This document shows positions 26,276 to 34,926 of a stretch of 64,000 nucleotides of DNA, in pieces. Under the pieces are notes generated by a model. That model was given only the letters and a program-made list of their open reading frames with translations, had not been told where the DNA came from and did no database searches. Source of the stretch: an uncultured Collinsella sp. (GTDB lineage Bacteria > Actinomycetota > Coriobacteriia > Coriobacteriales > Coriobacteriaceae); the NCBI GenBank assembly GCA_900543515.1, contig UQRW01000003.1, forward strand, positions 1 through 64,000, read 5' to 3'. Each line of letters opens with the position of its first letter. The first letter of the stretch is position 1. The position numbers were made by a program, and so were the translations under genes.

Positions 26276-28843
26276 ATGGAATTTTACGCAAGCTGCCCCG
26301 AGGGCTTTGAGTCCGCACTCGCCGATGAGCTTAAACGCCTCGGGCTTTCGCATGTCCGCCGCCTGAAGGGCCGCGCCACGTTTGAGGGCGAGCTCGAAGA
26401 AGGCTACCGCGCCTGTCTATGGTCGCGCCTGGCGAGCCGCGTGTTCGTGGTACTCGGACGCTTTGAGGCACAGGATGCCGACGAGCTGTACGATAGCGTT
26501 TACGACATCGCCTGGGAGACCATCATCCGCCCCGGAGCCACCATCGCCATCACCGCCCGCGGCGTGACCGAGCAGCTGCGCAACACGCGCTTCTCTGCCC
26601 TGCGCGCCAAAGACGCGCTGTGCGACCGCCTGGCCGAGACCACGGGCCGTCGCGCCGATGTCGATGCCGCCGACCCCGACGTTCACCTGCTGCTTTCGCT
26701 GCGCCAGCGTCGCGCGAGCATCAGCCTGGACCTTTCGGGCGATCCGTTATTCAAGCGCCTGCCGCCCGCAGCGACCCGCGCCGGCGAGGGCTCGCACGTG
26801 CTGCGCCCCGACTACGCCGCCCTGGTGCTTTCGCAGGTCGGCTGGACCACGCTGTGCGAGCGCGAGCTAACGGCCGACGATTACGAGAACGAAGCCCTGC
26901 CCACGCTGGTCGACGCCTCGTGCGCCGGCGGCGGCCTGCTGCTGGAAGCCGTGAATATCCTAACCGACCGCGCCCCGGGGGCCGCCCGCGAGCGCTGGGG
27001 CTTTGAGGGCTGGCAGCTGCACGACGCCGCCCTGTGGGAGCAGCTGCTTGCCGAGGCACGCGAGCGCGAGGCGGCAGCACGCGAGCGGCAGGCACGCATC
27101 GTGGCCGTGGATGTTGACCCCGCCGCCCGCAAGACCGCCGAGCGCATGGTCAAGTGCGCCGGCTACAAGCGCTTTGTCGATTTTTGCGCCGCCAAGTCCG
27201 CCACCGTGCTGGACCATGCGGGCGCCGTCGCCGGTGCCGCCGTGGTCGCAGATACGACCGAGGCACCGCTTTCGCTCATGCATGACACCATGACGCTCAT
27301 CGGTGAACTGCGCCGCGCGCCCGAGCTTGACGCGGCGCCGGTCGCCGCGCTCACCCGCGACGGATTGCTGGCCCGCGCGCTCCACGCCGAGCCCGAGCAC
27401 TCGATTGCCGTCATGCCCAATAACGAGGAGGCGACCGTCGAAGTCTGGCCCTCGCTCGACCATGCCGCCGCAGCGTTTGAGGCTGCGGCCAGTGCGGATA
27501 CCGAGGCCGAAATTGCGGGTGCCAACGAAGTCAACGACAACGCCGCCGGCACCCCCATGCCCGAGCCTGCCGCCACGCTCGACCTGGGCGACGGCAAGCC
27601 GCTGCCCGTGCTCATCCCGGAGTCCGAGCAGTTCGCCAACCGCCTGCGCAAGAATGCCCGTCTGCGCCGCAAGTGGGCCAAGCGCGAGGGCGTGAGCTGC
27701 TACCGCGTCTACGATGCCGACCTGCCCGATTACTCCGCCGCCATCGATCTGTACGAGGGCTGCCCGCAGACGCCGGGCCGCTGGCTCGTCATCGCCGAAT
27801 ACGCCGCGCCCAAGACCATCGACCCCGCGCTTGCCCAGGCCCGCATGCTCGACATCTTGGCCATCGCACCGCGCATCCTTGATGTTCCGGCCGAGCATGT
27901 GCACGCCAAGGCCCGCATGCGTTCGCGCGGCGGCTCGCAGTACGGCAAGCAGGGCGCCGGCAAGGGCGCATCGGGCGAGCGCGCCAATATCGCACGCCGT
28001 CGTCTGCCGCTCATCGAAGAGGGCGGCCTCACCTTTGCCGTCAACTTTGACGACTATCTGGATGTGGGCATCTTCCTGGATCACCGCGTCACCCGCAACC
28101 TAGTGCGCGAGCACGCCAAGCAGGCGCGCCGCTTCCTCAACCTGTTTGCCTACACCGGCACCGCCACCTGCTATGCGGCAGACGGCGGCGTCGAGGAGAC
28201 CGTGACGGTCGACCTCTCCAACACCTATCTGGACTGGGCCGAGCGCAATATGCGTCAGAACGGCTTTGTGGGGCCGCAGCATCATTTTGTGCGCGATGAC
28301 GTGCTCGCCTGGATTCGTGACCAGCGCCAGACGCGCAACCGCTGGGACCTGATCTTTGTCGACCCGCCCACGTTCTCGAACTCGTCCAAGATGGGCCGTC
28401 GCACCTGGGATGTCCAGCGCGACCATGTTGAGCTTTTGGCCGGCGTGTCGCGCCTGCTCGCACAGGGCGGCCATGCCATCTTTAGCTGCAACCTGCGCGG
28501 CTTCCGCCCCGAGACGCGCAAGCTCGCACGAGCGGGCGTCGTGCTGGAGGACATTACGGCACAGACCATCCCCGAGGATTTCGCGCGCAACCAGAAGGTG
28601 CACCACTGCTATATCGTGCGCCGCCTGCCCATCGAAGATGCCATGGCCGAGGTCGGCTTTAGCGCCGAGGAGATTGCAGAGCGAACCGAGGAGCTGCGCA
28701 GCCCCGAAGCCCGCAAGCCCCGTGCGGCAGTACCCGCGCACGCGCAGGCCGGCAACGGCAAGTTGAACTTTGCCGGCAAACCCTCTCCTGCCGGCAAGCC
28801 CAAAAAGAAGAAGTTCTACGCCAGCAAGCCCAAGGGCAAATAA
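26276..28843 (+). CDS. RlmKL-type 23S rRNA methyltransferase with degenerate first domain
   Basis: An 855-residue THUMP-MTase1-MTase2 protein laid out like E. coli RlmKL, which methylates G2445 and G2069 of 23S rRNA. Residues 1-~170 hold the THUMP domain (FYASCPEGFESALADELKRL). The first methyltransferase has DASCAGGG where RlmL has DPMCGSGT, and the NPPYG catalytic loop is replaced by VVADTTEAP; a long Ala/Glu-rich insert follows. The second methyltransferase looks intact: FLNLFAYTGTATCYAA, VDLSNTYLDWAERNM and FVDPPTFSNSSKMG. A basic Pro/Lys tail ends KPKKKKFYASKPKGK. I infer that only the m7G activity is kept. RBS gagg before the start at 26276. Confidence 0.88.
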   Translation: MEFYASCPEGFESALADELKRLGLSHVRRLKGRATFEGELEEGYRACLWSRLASRVFVVLGRFEAQDADELYDSVYDIAWETIIRPGATIAITARGVTEQLRNTRFSALRAKDALCDRLAETTGRRADVDAADPDVHLLLSLRQRRASISLDLSGDPLFKRLPPAATRAGEGSHVLRPDYAALVLSQVGWTTLCERELTADDYENEALPTLVDASCAGGGLLLEAVNILTDRAPGAARERWGFEGWQLHDAALWEQLLAEAREREAAARERQARIVAVDVDPAARKTAERMVKCAGYKRFVDFCAAKSATVLDHAGAVAGAAVVADTTEAPLSLMHDTMTLIGELRRAPELDAAPVAALTRDGLLARALHAEPEHSIAVMPNNEEATVEVWPSLDHAAAAFEAAASADTEAEIAGANEVNDNAAGTPMPEPAATLDLGDGKPLPVLIPESEQFANRLRKNARLRRKWAKREGVSCYRVYDADLPDYSAAIDLYEGCPQTPGRWLVIAEYAAPKTIDPALAQARMLDILAIAPRILDVPAEHVHAKARMRSRGGSQYGKQGAGKGASGERANIARRRLPLIEEGGLTFAVNFDDYLDVGIFLDHRVTRNLVREHAKQARRFLNLFAYTGTATCYAADGGVEETVTVDLSNTYLDWAERNMRQNGFVGPQHHFVRDDVLAWIRDQRQTRNRWDLIFVDPPTFSNSSKMGRRTWDVQRDHVELLAGVSRLLAQGGHAIFSCNLRGFRPETRKLARAGVVLEDITAQTIPEDFARNQKVHHCYIVRRLPIEDAMAEVGFSAEEIAERTEELRSPEARKPRAAVPAHAQAGNGKLNFAGKPSPAGKPKKKKFYASKPKGK

Positions 28844-28847
28844 CAAA

Positions 28848-28911
28848 GTTGCGGTGGAATAGTTCCTAAAAATGCCTGGCAAAGGCCAAACAGGAACTAT
28901 TTCACCGCAAC
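28848..28911. terminator. Hairpin between convergent genes
   Basis: 20-bp arms (gttgcggtg...agttcct and aggaact...caccgcaac) with one mismatch and a 24-nt loop. It lies between the convergent rlmKL-like and kdpE-like genes, where it could act on both transcripts. The layout resembles the other REP-like hairpins of the window. Confidence 0.65.
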
Positions 28912-28936
28912 TCATATTGGGATGGTGGTTGGCGAT

Positions 28937-29650
28937 CTAACCTTGGGTGACCAATCGGTAACCGATACCCACATGCGTCTGGATATAGCGCGGGTGCGCG
29001 GGGTCGGACTCGATCTTCTTGCGCAGCGTGCCCATAAAGACACGCAGGCTCGCCAGGTCGCTCTTAGTTGCCGTGCCCCAAATCTCGTGCAGGATAAACT
29101 GGTGCGTCAGCACTTTGTCGGCGTTATGCGCCAGCAGGCACAGGAGCTTGTACTCGATCGGCGTCAGATGCAGCTCCTCGCCATCCATCGTGGCGATGCC
29201 GGCATCAAAATCGATATGCAGCTCACCGGTATCGAACGAGCCCTCGGAGGCAACGCCGCCCGTTTGCGCATACGAGAGACGCCTGAGCGTCGTGCGAATG
29301 CGCGCGAGCAGCTCCTCGACCGAAAACGGCTTGGTCAGGTAGTCGTCGGCGCCGGCATCGAGCGCGCGAATCTTGTCCGCGTCCTCGCTGCGCGCCGAGA
29401 CCACAATGATCGGCATGCCCGACCATGTACGCACCGACTCCACCACCTTGACGCCGTCCATATCGGGCAGGCCCAAATCGAGAAGCACGATGCTCGGCGT
29501 CTGCGATGAGGCGGCGGCGATGGCGGCATGGGCGGTCTCCACGGCCATATGACGCAAGCCGTGCGCCTCGAGCGCAGCAACGATAAGGTTGCGAACAGCT
29601 GGGTCGTCCTCAACGACCAAGATGAGCGGTTTTACGGCAGAGTTCGGCAC
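28937..29650 (-). CDS. KdpE-like response regulator (OmpR family)
   Basis: A 237-residue response regulator with a receiver domain (LVVEDDPAVRNLI, phospho-acceptor in VLLDLGLPDMDG, switch Lys in YLTKPFS) and a C-terminal OmpR/PhoB winged helix (LTPIEYKLLCLLAHNADKVL). Start GTG at 29650 with aaggag 8 bp upstream; that binding site lies inside the end of the sensor gene. An in-frame extension to 29731 is within the kinase and unlikely. It is 4 bp after the sensor kinase stop. Together with the Kup transporter upstream it probably regulates potassium uptake, but no kdpFABC genes are in the window. Confidence 0.93.
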   Translation of the reverse strand: MPNSAVKPLILVVEDDPAVRNLIVAALEAHGLRHMAVETAHAAIAAASSQTPSIVLLDLGLPDMDGVKVVESVRTWSGMPIIVVSARSEDADKIRALDAGADDYLTKPFSVEELLARIRTTLRRLSYAQTGGVASEGSFDTGELHIDFDAGIATMDGEELHLTPIEYKLLCLLAHNADKVLTHQFILHEIWGTATKSDLASLRVFMGTLRKKIESDPAHPRYIQTHVGIGYRLVTQG

Positions 29651-29654
29651 GGCG

Positions 29655-31280
29655 CTACTCCTTATCAAACGAAACGTCAGCGACGGGAAGCTCAATCGTA
29701 AAGACCGAGCCGTGCGGGTCCGCCGCGGCAACCTCTATGCTACCGCCATGCGCTAACGCAATGGAGCGGCAGAGCGAAAGTCCCAGGCCCACGCTGCGGT
29801 GGCTGTCGGCCAAACCGTGGTTGGCGGTGTAGAACGACTCAAAGATCCGCTCGCGATCCTCGGGCGCGATGCCCGGGCCGTCATCGGCCACTGAGCACGT
29901 CACGTGCCCATCGTCAACGCCAATCGAAATCACGATATGCGAGCCTGCGGGCGTATAGGTGACGGCGTTGTTCACCAGATTGACCACCAGCTGCACCATC
30001 AGGCGCGCGTCGACGTTGACGAGCGCCGGCTCATCGCACGCCACCACCTTAAGGTCGTGCTCGCGCACGGCCGGACTTACGTGGCGCAGCGCCTCCTCGA
30101 CGATATCATCCATGAGCTCGAGCGTAGTCGACAGATGCATGCCGCCGCCCTCGAGCTTGGTGATGGCGAGCAGGTTCTCGACGGTAGCGTTGAGCCATTG
30201 CGCATCCGAGCGAATGGACAGGAGCAGGCCGCGGCGCGTCTGGGCGTCGAGCACGGCGGTGCCGGTCGAGCCCTGGTCGAGCAGCACGTCGGCATTACCC
30301 GAAATACTGGTGAGCGGTGTGCGCAGGTCGTGCGAGATGGAACGCAGTAGGTTGGCGCGCAGCTGCTCGTTTTTGGCGAGCACCGCCGCCTCCTCGCGGG
30401 CCTCCATGGCGCGGGCGCGATCGAGTGCCAGCTCGCCTTCGCTCACGATGGCATCGGCAAGTGTCCGTTCCTCGTGCGTCAGCACGTCGGGCTCGGCAAC
30501 GATAGCCAGCACGCCCACCACCGAGGCGGGGTCGCCCGAGCGCACGAAGCCGTCGCCCGAGCGCACAGTCAGGTATATACCGTAGAACGCCGAGCCGCCA
30601 AACGTGGCGTCGAGCGGCATCCCCACATAGGCGGACGCCGAGAGCCGCGGCGGCATCTGCGGCGCCAGCTCGTGCACCGGGGCGGCATCGCCCACGGCCG
30701 TGTACGTCGCACGCGGCAGCAGGTCATCGCCCTCGGCGTCGGCGCTGTACCACACGACCGGACAGCCCGAAAGACGCGCAAGCTGCGTGGCCATGGCGTG
30801 AACGATCTGATGCTGATCGGCGCACCGCTGCAGCATGCGGTTGGTCTCGAGCACCATATGCGTGCGGCGGTCGCTGGCGGCAGCCTGTGCCAAGGCGCGG
30901 CGCAGGGCCAACGCAATCGAGCTCGACACAAGCGAAACCACGAACATGATGAAGAACATGCCGGGATAGCCGCGGTCGATAAGCGACAGCGAGTAGCGCG
31001 GGTCGACAAACAAAAAGTTGTAGAGCGCCACGGCGGCAGCCGAGCTCAGCAAGCAATACAGGCGACTCCAGGTAAAGAATGCGCACAGCTGAACGGCGAA
31101 CACATAGACGATCATGATGCTCGGCGCGAGACCCGGATGGTCGAGCAGCGCGCCCACAATCGTCGCCGCGACCAGCAGCCCCACCGATACGCAGGCGTCA
31201 TACAGAGGAGTGCGGCGCGTCAGCGTTGTGCGCCGCCACCAAAAACTATCGGCAATATCGCCGTCCGTACGAACGTCCAT
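29655..31280 (-). CDS. KdpD-like DUF4118 sensor histidine kinase (short form)
   Basis: A 541-residue sensor kinase. Four membrane helices of the DUF4118 region (residues ~25-130) are followed by a GAF-like segment, HisKA (RSISHDLRTPLTSISGNADV with phospho-acceptor His) and HATPase (VNNAVTYTPAGSHI, DDGPGIAPEDRERIFE, GLGLSLCRSIAL). The long N-terminal KdpD and Usp-like domains of E. coli KdpD are absent, so the input is probably restricted to the membrane/GAF part. It is third in a minus-strand set: kup, small membrane protein, kinase, regulator. The start lacks a strong Shine-Dalgarno. Confidence 0.92.
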   Translation of the reverse strand: MDVRTDGDIADSFWWRRTTLTRRTPLYDACVSVGLLVAATIVGALLDHPGLAPSIMIVYVFAVQLCAFFTWSRLYCLLSSAAAVALYNFLFVDPRYSLSLIDRGYPGMFFIMFVVSLVSSSIALALRRALAQAAASDRRTHMVLETNRMLQRCADQHQIVHAMATQLARLSGCPVVWYSADAEGDDLLPRATYTAVGDAAPVHELAPQMPPRLSASAYVGMPLDATFGGSAFYGIYLTVRSGDGFVRSGDPASVVGVLAIVAEPDVLTHEERTLADAIVSEGELALDRARAMEAREEAAVLAKNEQLRANLLRSISHDLRTPLTSISGNADVLLDQGSTGTAVLDAQTRRGLLLSIRSDAQWLNATVENLLAITKLEGGGMHLSTTLELMDDIVEEALRHVSPAVREHDLKVVACDEPALVNVDARLMVQLVVNLVNNAVTYTPAGSHIVISIGVDDGHVTCSVADDGPGIAPEDRERIFESFYTANHGLADSHRSVGLGLSLCRSIALAHGGSIEVAAADPHGSVFTIELPVADVSFDKE

Positions 31281-31310
31281 CAGCGTCCCGCCCCTCTCTC
31301 AAAAACAAAA

Positions 31311-31360
31311 ACCACCACAAGGGGACAGGCACCCTTGTGGTGGTTTCCCCTTGTGGTGGT
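31311..31360. repeat. Three-armed accaccacaagg palindrome
   Basis: accaccacaagg (31311-31322) is followed by two inverted copies ccttgtggtggt (31333-31344 and 31349-31360), so either can pair with the first. A ggggacaggcacc core lies in the first loop. It sits between the small membrane gene and the sensor kinase. Confidence 0.7.
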
Positions 31361-31392
31361 TCCAAGTGTAAAGCCTTTGCAACCTGCGGTCG

Positions 31393-31587
31393 TTAGACAA
31401 ACAGCACGTGCGCGAGCAGTGCGCACACGCACGCCGCGACAAGCACCGTCACCACGATCGAAATCACGCGATCGGCCATGTCCATGTTGGCACGATTCGT
31501 AAAGAACCGATCTTCGGCGGCATCGGCGCGTGCCTCACGCACCATCTCGGCAGCAAGATCGCAACCGTCAAGCACCTTTGCATCCAT
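31393..31587 (-). CDS. Small single-pass membrane protein in the kup operon
   Basis: A 64-residue protein. The N-terminal ~40 residues are charged (LDGCDLAAEMVREARADAAE) and one helix covers the C-terminus (VISIVVTVLVAACVCALLAHV). The start at 31587 (MDAKVLDG) has gggagga 4 bp upstream; the in-frame extension to 31617 has none. No family recognised. It is 69 bp after kup and before the sensor kinase, so a small regulator or auxiliary subunit of the potassium system is possible, by position only. Confidence 0.7.
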   Translation of the reverse strand: MDAKVLDGCDLAAEMVREARADAAEDRFFTNRANMDMADRVISIVVTVLVAACVCALLAHVLFV

Positions 31588-31656
31588 GGTTTCCTCCCAG
31601 GACTCAATCCCCATCAATACAAGCCCGCCCGTTCGCAGACAAACCTCGAGCGTCGA

Positions 31657-33684
31657 CTACGGGCGCTCGTTGGGGGCCAGGCGCTGCATCTTGTTCACGG
31701 CTTTGAACTTGGTGAACAGCGGCACGTACTCAAAGCTCACGTTGGAGTTCTCCAGGCCGTACCAACGCGCAGGCGTGCCGGCGGCGCGACGGATGATGTA
31801 CTTGAGCGTGATGGCCGTACGCTCGCTGGGCTCCACATCGCTTTCGGGCGCCAGAAGCTTACGGATCAGGACGAACTTGAACGTGCCGATGTTACCCGGA
31901 TCCTTGTAGACCGAGTAGTCATGCGTCTGCGGCGGCAGCTCGCCGGTGGCAGCCAGGTCCTGAACGACCTGACGCAGGTAGGCATTGACGCGCTGGTTGA
32001 TCTTGTAGCCCAGGTACAGATGCACGCGGAACACGTAATCGGTGCCGAACGTCTCGACCGAATAGGCAAAGGTGTGCGGTTCGTCCATGGTCTCGACATT
32101 CACAAACCACCAGGCGCGGGCGCGCTTGGGATGCTTGTCCAAGATCGAATAGACGATATCGCGGTCGATGTAGTCGGTATGGGTGTCCTTGGTCAGGTAC
32201 ACGACGTTGTCGCTCATGCGCTCGTAACGGTCGTCGTCGCGCAGGCGCTTGAGCTGCGGCAGGTAGCTGCGCAGCGGCAGAAGCGTAAACTGGCGCTGCT
32301 CAACAGCCGTACCGTTGTACCAGCACACCATGATGCCCATGATGAGCGCGGCCATGAGGATGGTGAAGTAGCCGCCGTGGAAGAACTTGGTAAGTGAGCT
32401 CACGAAGAAGAAGCCTTCGAGCAAAAGGAAGAAGGCCGCGAAGATCCACGGAGCAACCTTGAGCTTGCGCTCCTCGTGCAGGTAGAAGAAGAGCAGCAGC
32501 GTGGTGCACATCATAGTCAGCGTAATGGCAAGGCCGTAGGCGGCTTCCATATGCGCCGAGTTCTGGAACAGCAGCACCACGATGACGCAGCCGACAAGCA
32601 TGACGTTGTTGACCATGGGGATGTAGAGCTGGCCCTTGGTCTCGGCAGGGTAGAAGACCTGCATGTGCGGCATGAGGTCCAGACGGCTGGCCTCGGACAC
32701 CAGCGAGAATGCGCCGGTGATGAGCGCCTGCGAGGCAATGATGGCCGCGACGGTGGAAAGGCCGACGGCAAACGGGCGCAGGCCCGGGGCGAGCATCTGG
32801 TAGAACGGGTTGAGGTCGGCAATGCCCATGAGCTCGGGGTTGGCAGCGTTGTTCATAAGCCAAGCGCCCTGGCCCATATAGGAAAGCAGCAGGCAGCACT
32901 TAACGAACGGCCAGGTAGCGTAGATGTTGCCGCGGCCGACGTGGCCCATGTCGGAGTAGAGCGCCTCGGCACCGGTGGTGGCGAGGAAGCAGCTGCCCAG
33001 AATCATGATGCCCGCGTGGTTGTTGGGGCTCAGCAAAAAGGCGATGCCGCGCACCGGGTTGAGGCACAGCAGCACGGCGGGGTGCTGGAAGACAAAGAAC
33101 AGACCCGTGCCGCCCAGGAACAGGAACCACAGCGTCATGATGGGGCCAAAGGCGTGACCGATCTTGGCCGTACCGATGCGCTGTACCAAGAAGAGCACGA
33201 TGATGATGGCGAGCGTAATGGCGACGACGCGGCCTTGGTCATCGCCCAGCACGGCATGGACCGCCGGGATGGTGCGCAGGCCCTCGATGGCCGTGGTAAC
33301 GGTAACGGCCGGCGTGAGGATGCCGTCGGCGAGCAGCGCGGCGCCACCTAGCATGGCGGGGATGATAAGCCACTTGCCACAGCGCTTGACCAGACTGTAC
33401 AGGGCAAAGATACCGCCCTCGCCATGGTTATCGGCGCGCAGCGAGATGAGCACATACTTGATGGTGGTCAGCAACGTGACCGTCCACACGACAAGGGAGA
33501 GCGCGCCGAGCACGAACTCCTCCGTGACGCTTCCGATGCCGCCGTTGCCGGCAACGAGCGCCTTGGTTACATACATAGGGCTGGTGCCGATATCGCCGTA
33601 CACCACGCCCAGCGTGACGAGCATCGCCGAGATGCTCACAGGAATCGCAGCGTGCGAAGCTGCCTCCTTGGCCTTTTGTTCCAT
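31657..33684 (-). CDS. kup: Kup family potassium uptake protein
   Basis: A 675-residue K+/H+ symporter with about 12 membrane helices. The N-terminal signature is LVTLGVVYGDIGTSPMYV. Other family segments are DNHGEGGIFALYSLVKR, ADGILTPAVTV, and GSCFLATTGAEALYSDMGHVGR. The C-terminal ~190 residues form the cytosolic domain. Start ATG at 33684 with gggaggaa 8 bp upstream. It is the first gene of a set with a small membrane protein and a KdpDE-like two-component system. Confidence 0.95.
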   Translation of the reverse strand: MEQKAKEAASHAAIPVSISAMLVTLGVVYGDIGTSPMYVTKALVAGNGGIGSVTEEFVLGALSLVVWTVTLLTTIKYVLISLRADNHGEGGIFALYSLVKRCGKWLIIPAMLGGAALLADGILTPAVTVTTAIEGLRTIPAVHAVLGDDQGRVVAITLAIIIVLFLVQRIGTAKIGHAFGPIMTLWFLFLGGTGLFFVFQHPAVLLCLNPVRGIAFLLSPNNHAGIMILGSCFLATTGAEALYSDMGHVGRGNIYATWPFVKCCLLLSYMGQGAWLMNNAANPELMGIADLNPFYQMLAPGLRPFAVGLSTVAAIIASQALITGAFSLVSEASRLDLMPHMQVFYPAETKGQLYIPMVNNVMLVGCVIVVLLFQNSAHMEAAYGLAITLTMMCTTLLLFFYLHEERKLKVAPWIFAAFFLLLEGFFFVSSLTKFFHGGYFTILMAALIMGIMVCWYNGTAVEQRQFTLLPLRSYLPQLKRLRDDDRYERMSDNVVYLTKDTHTDYIDRDIVYSILDKHPKRARAWWFVNVETMDEPHTFAYSVETFGTDYVFRVHLYLGYKINQRVNAYLRQVVQDLAATGELPPQTHDYSVYKDPGNIGTFKFVLIRKLLAPESDVEPSERTAITLKYIIRRAAGTPARWYGLENSNVSFEYVPLFTKFKAVNKMQRLAPNERP

Positions 33685-33809
33685 AAGCCGGTTTCCTCCC
33701 AACTTTAATGTTCGAAGGAATTATAGGTAATCGGCCCATGTTTGAATGGCACTGTTTTCCCAGCTAGATAAACATTTATACGGCCTTTAAGCCACCTCGG
33801 CGATATGGA

Positions 33810-33840
33810 ATGTGACAAAGGGACTGTCTCTTTGTCGCAT
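33810..33840. repeat. REP-like palindrome (gacaaaggga family), third copy
   Basis: atgtgacaaagg...tctctttgtcgcat with two mismatches. It lies between kup and the nitroreductase gene, directly after the latter's stop codon on the minus strand. Confidence 0.65.
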
Positions 33841-33843
33841 CCG

Positions 33844-34713
33844 TCATTTTCCGAGCCAATTTTTGAACCACCACTCCATGGAGCGGCTCATCTCGGCCAT
33901 AAAGGGACTCGTGTGCTTGCGGGTATAGATGTCCACGACGCGCTCCCCCACCACGCGGGCATGCGGACGGAACATCGCGTCCATCTCGGCTACCTGCGCG
34001 TCCATAGTCGCAGCATCGGCGCGGCAGTAGCGCTCCTCGTGCACCAGGTTCACCACGGGATGCGCAATGGCCGGACGCTCCTTACGGGGCGTGCCGATGA
34101 TGAGCATCGACAGCGGCATGGTATACGGAGGCAGATCGAGCAGCTCGGCCACTTCCTCGGCATTCTCGACGATATCACCGATGTAGCAGCTCCCCAGGCC
34201 CAGGGCCTCGGCGGCGACCACGGCGTTTTGCGCAGCGATCACGGCGTCCTGGGCCGCGATGGCAAAGTCACCCAAACCCGGTGCACGGCGGGGCGCCTTG
34301 CCCGTGCGCTCGACAAACTCGGGCTCAAAGCAGCCCACGTGCTCAAACAGATCGATCCACTTGGCATAGTCGACCACAAATATAAGTGCCCAGGGCGCCT
34401 TGGCGATCATGGGCTGGTGGTCGCACAGGTCGGCCAGACGATCCAGCGTAGCCTGCTCGCGAATGCTCACGATGGAATACATCATCATGGCGCCCGCCGA
34501 CGGCGCGCGACTCGCCGCATGCAAAATTGCCGCCCGCTGCTCGTCGGTCACCGCCACGGGACGGTCGTCGTCATCACGCGCGAAGGCACGCGTGGAGGAA
34601 CGGTGCTCCAACGTGTCCAGCACCGCATTGCCCGTCGTCTCGACCGGATAGCCGCCCGCGTCCATGCCAGCGTCCACGTCACCCGCACTCGTCATACAAG
34701 CCCGTTCGTTCAT
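33844..34713 (-). CDS. Nitroreductase family protein
   Basis: A 289-residue flavin-dependent oxidoreductase. The FMN-binding start HRSSTRAFARDD is at residue ~37, and ASRAPSAGAMMMYSI and EALGLGSCYIGDI are typical of the family. The first ~35 residues are a non-conserved acidic leader, so the true start may be at MTSAGDV, six codons downstream; ATG at 34713 has gagg about 8 bp upstream. It reduces nitro groups, quinones or similar acceptors with NAD(P)H. Single gene. Confidence 0.88.
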   Translation of the reverse strand: MNERACMTSAGDVDAGMDAGGYPVETTGNAVLDTLEHRSSTRAFARDDDDRPVAVTDEQRAAILHAASRAPSAGAMMMYSIVSIREQATLDRLADLCDHQPMIAKAPWALIFVVDYAKWIDLFEHVGCFEPEFVERTGKAPRRAPGLGDFAIAAQDAVIAAQNAVVAAEALGLGSCYIGDIVENAEEVAELLDLPPYTMPLSMLIIGTPRKERPAIAHPVVNLVHEERYCRADAATMDAQVAEMDAMFRPHARVVGERVVDIYTRKHTSPFMAEMSRSMEWWFKNWLGK

Positions 34714-34926
34714 CGCCTCATCCTCGCCAATTCTTTAAGAAGCCTTTACGTTTCCGTGTAATTCCCGTCCATTATCGCGCAGGTCGCCACTACATTGCGC
34801 CACACCGTCACACGTGCGCGTTAATATGGCTGGTTGTTGTGCGCAGACACCAATTGCAGCACATATCTTGGTAACAATCGGGTAAACCCCCGCTTTCGTA
34901 CGTTTTAGTTTGTGAGGAGTCTCAGC

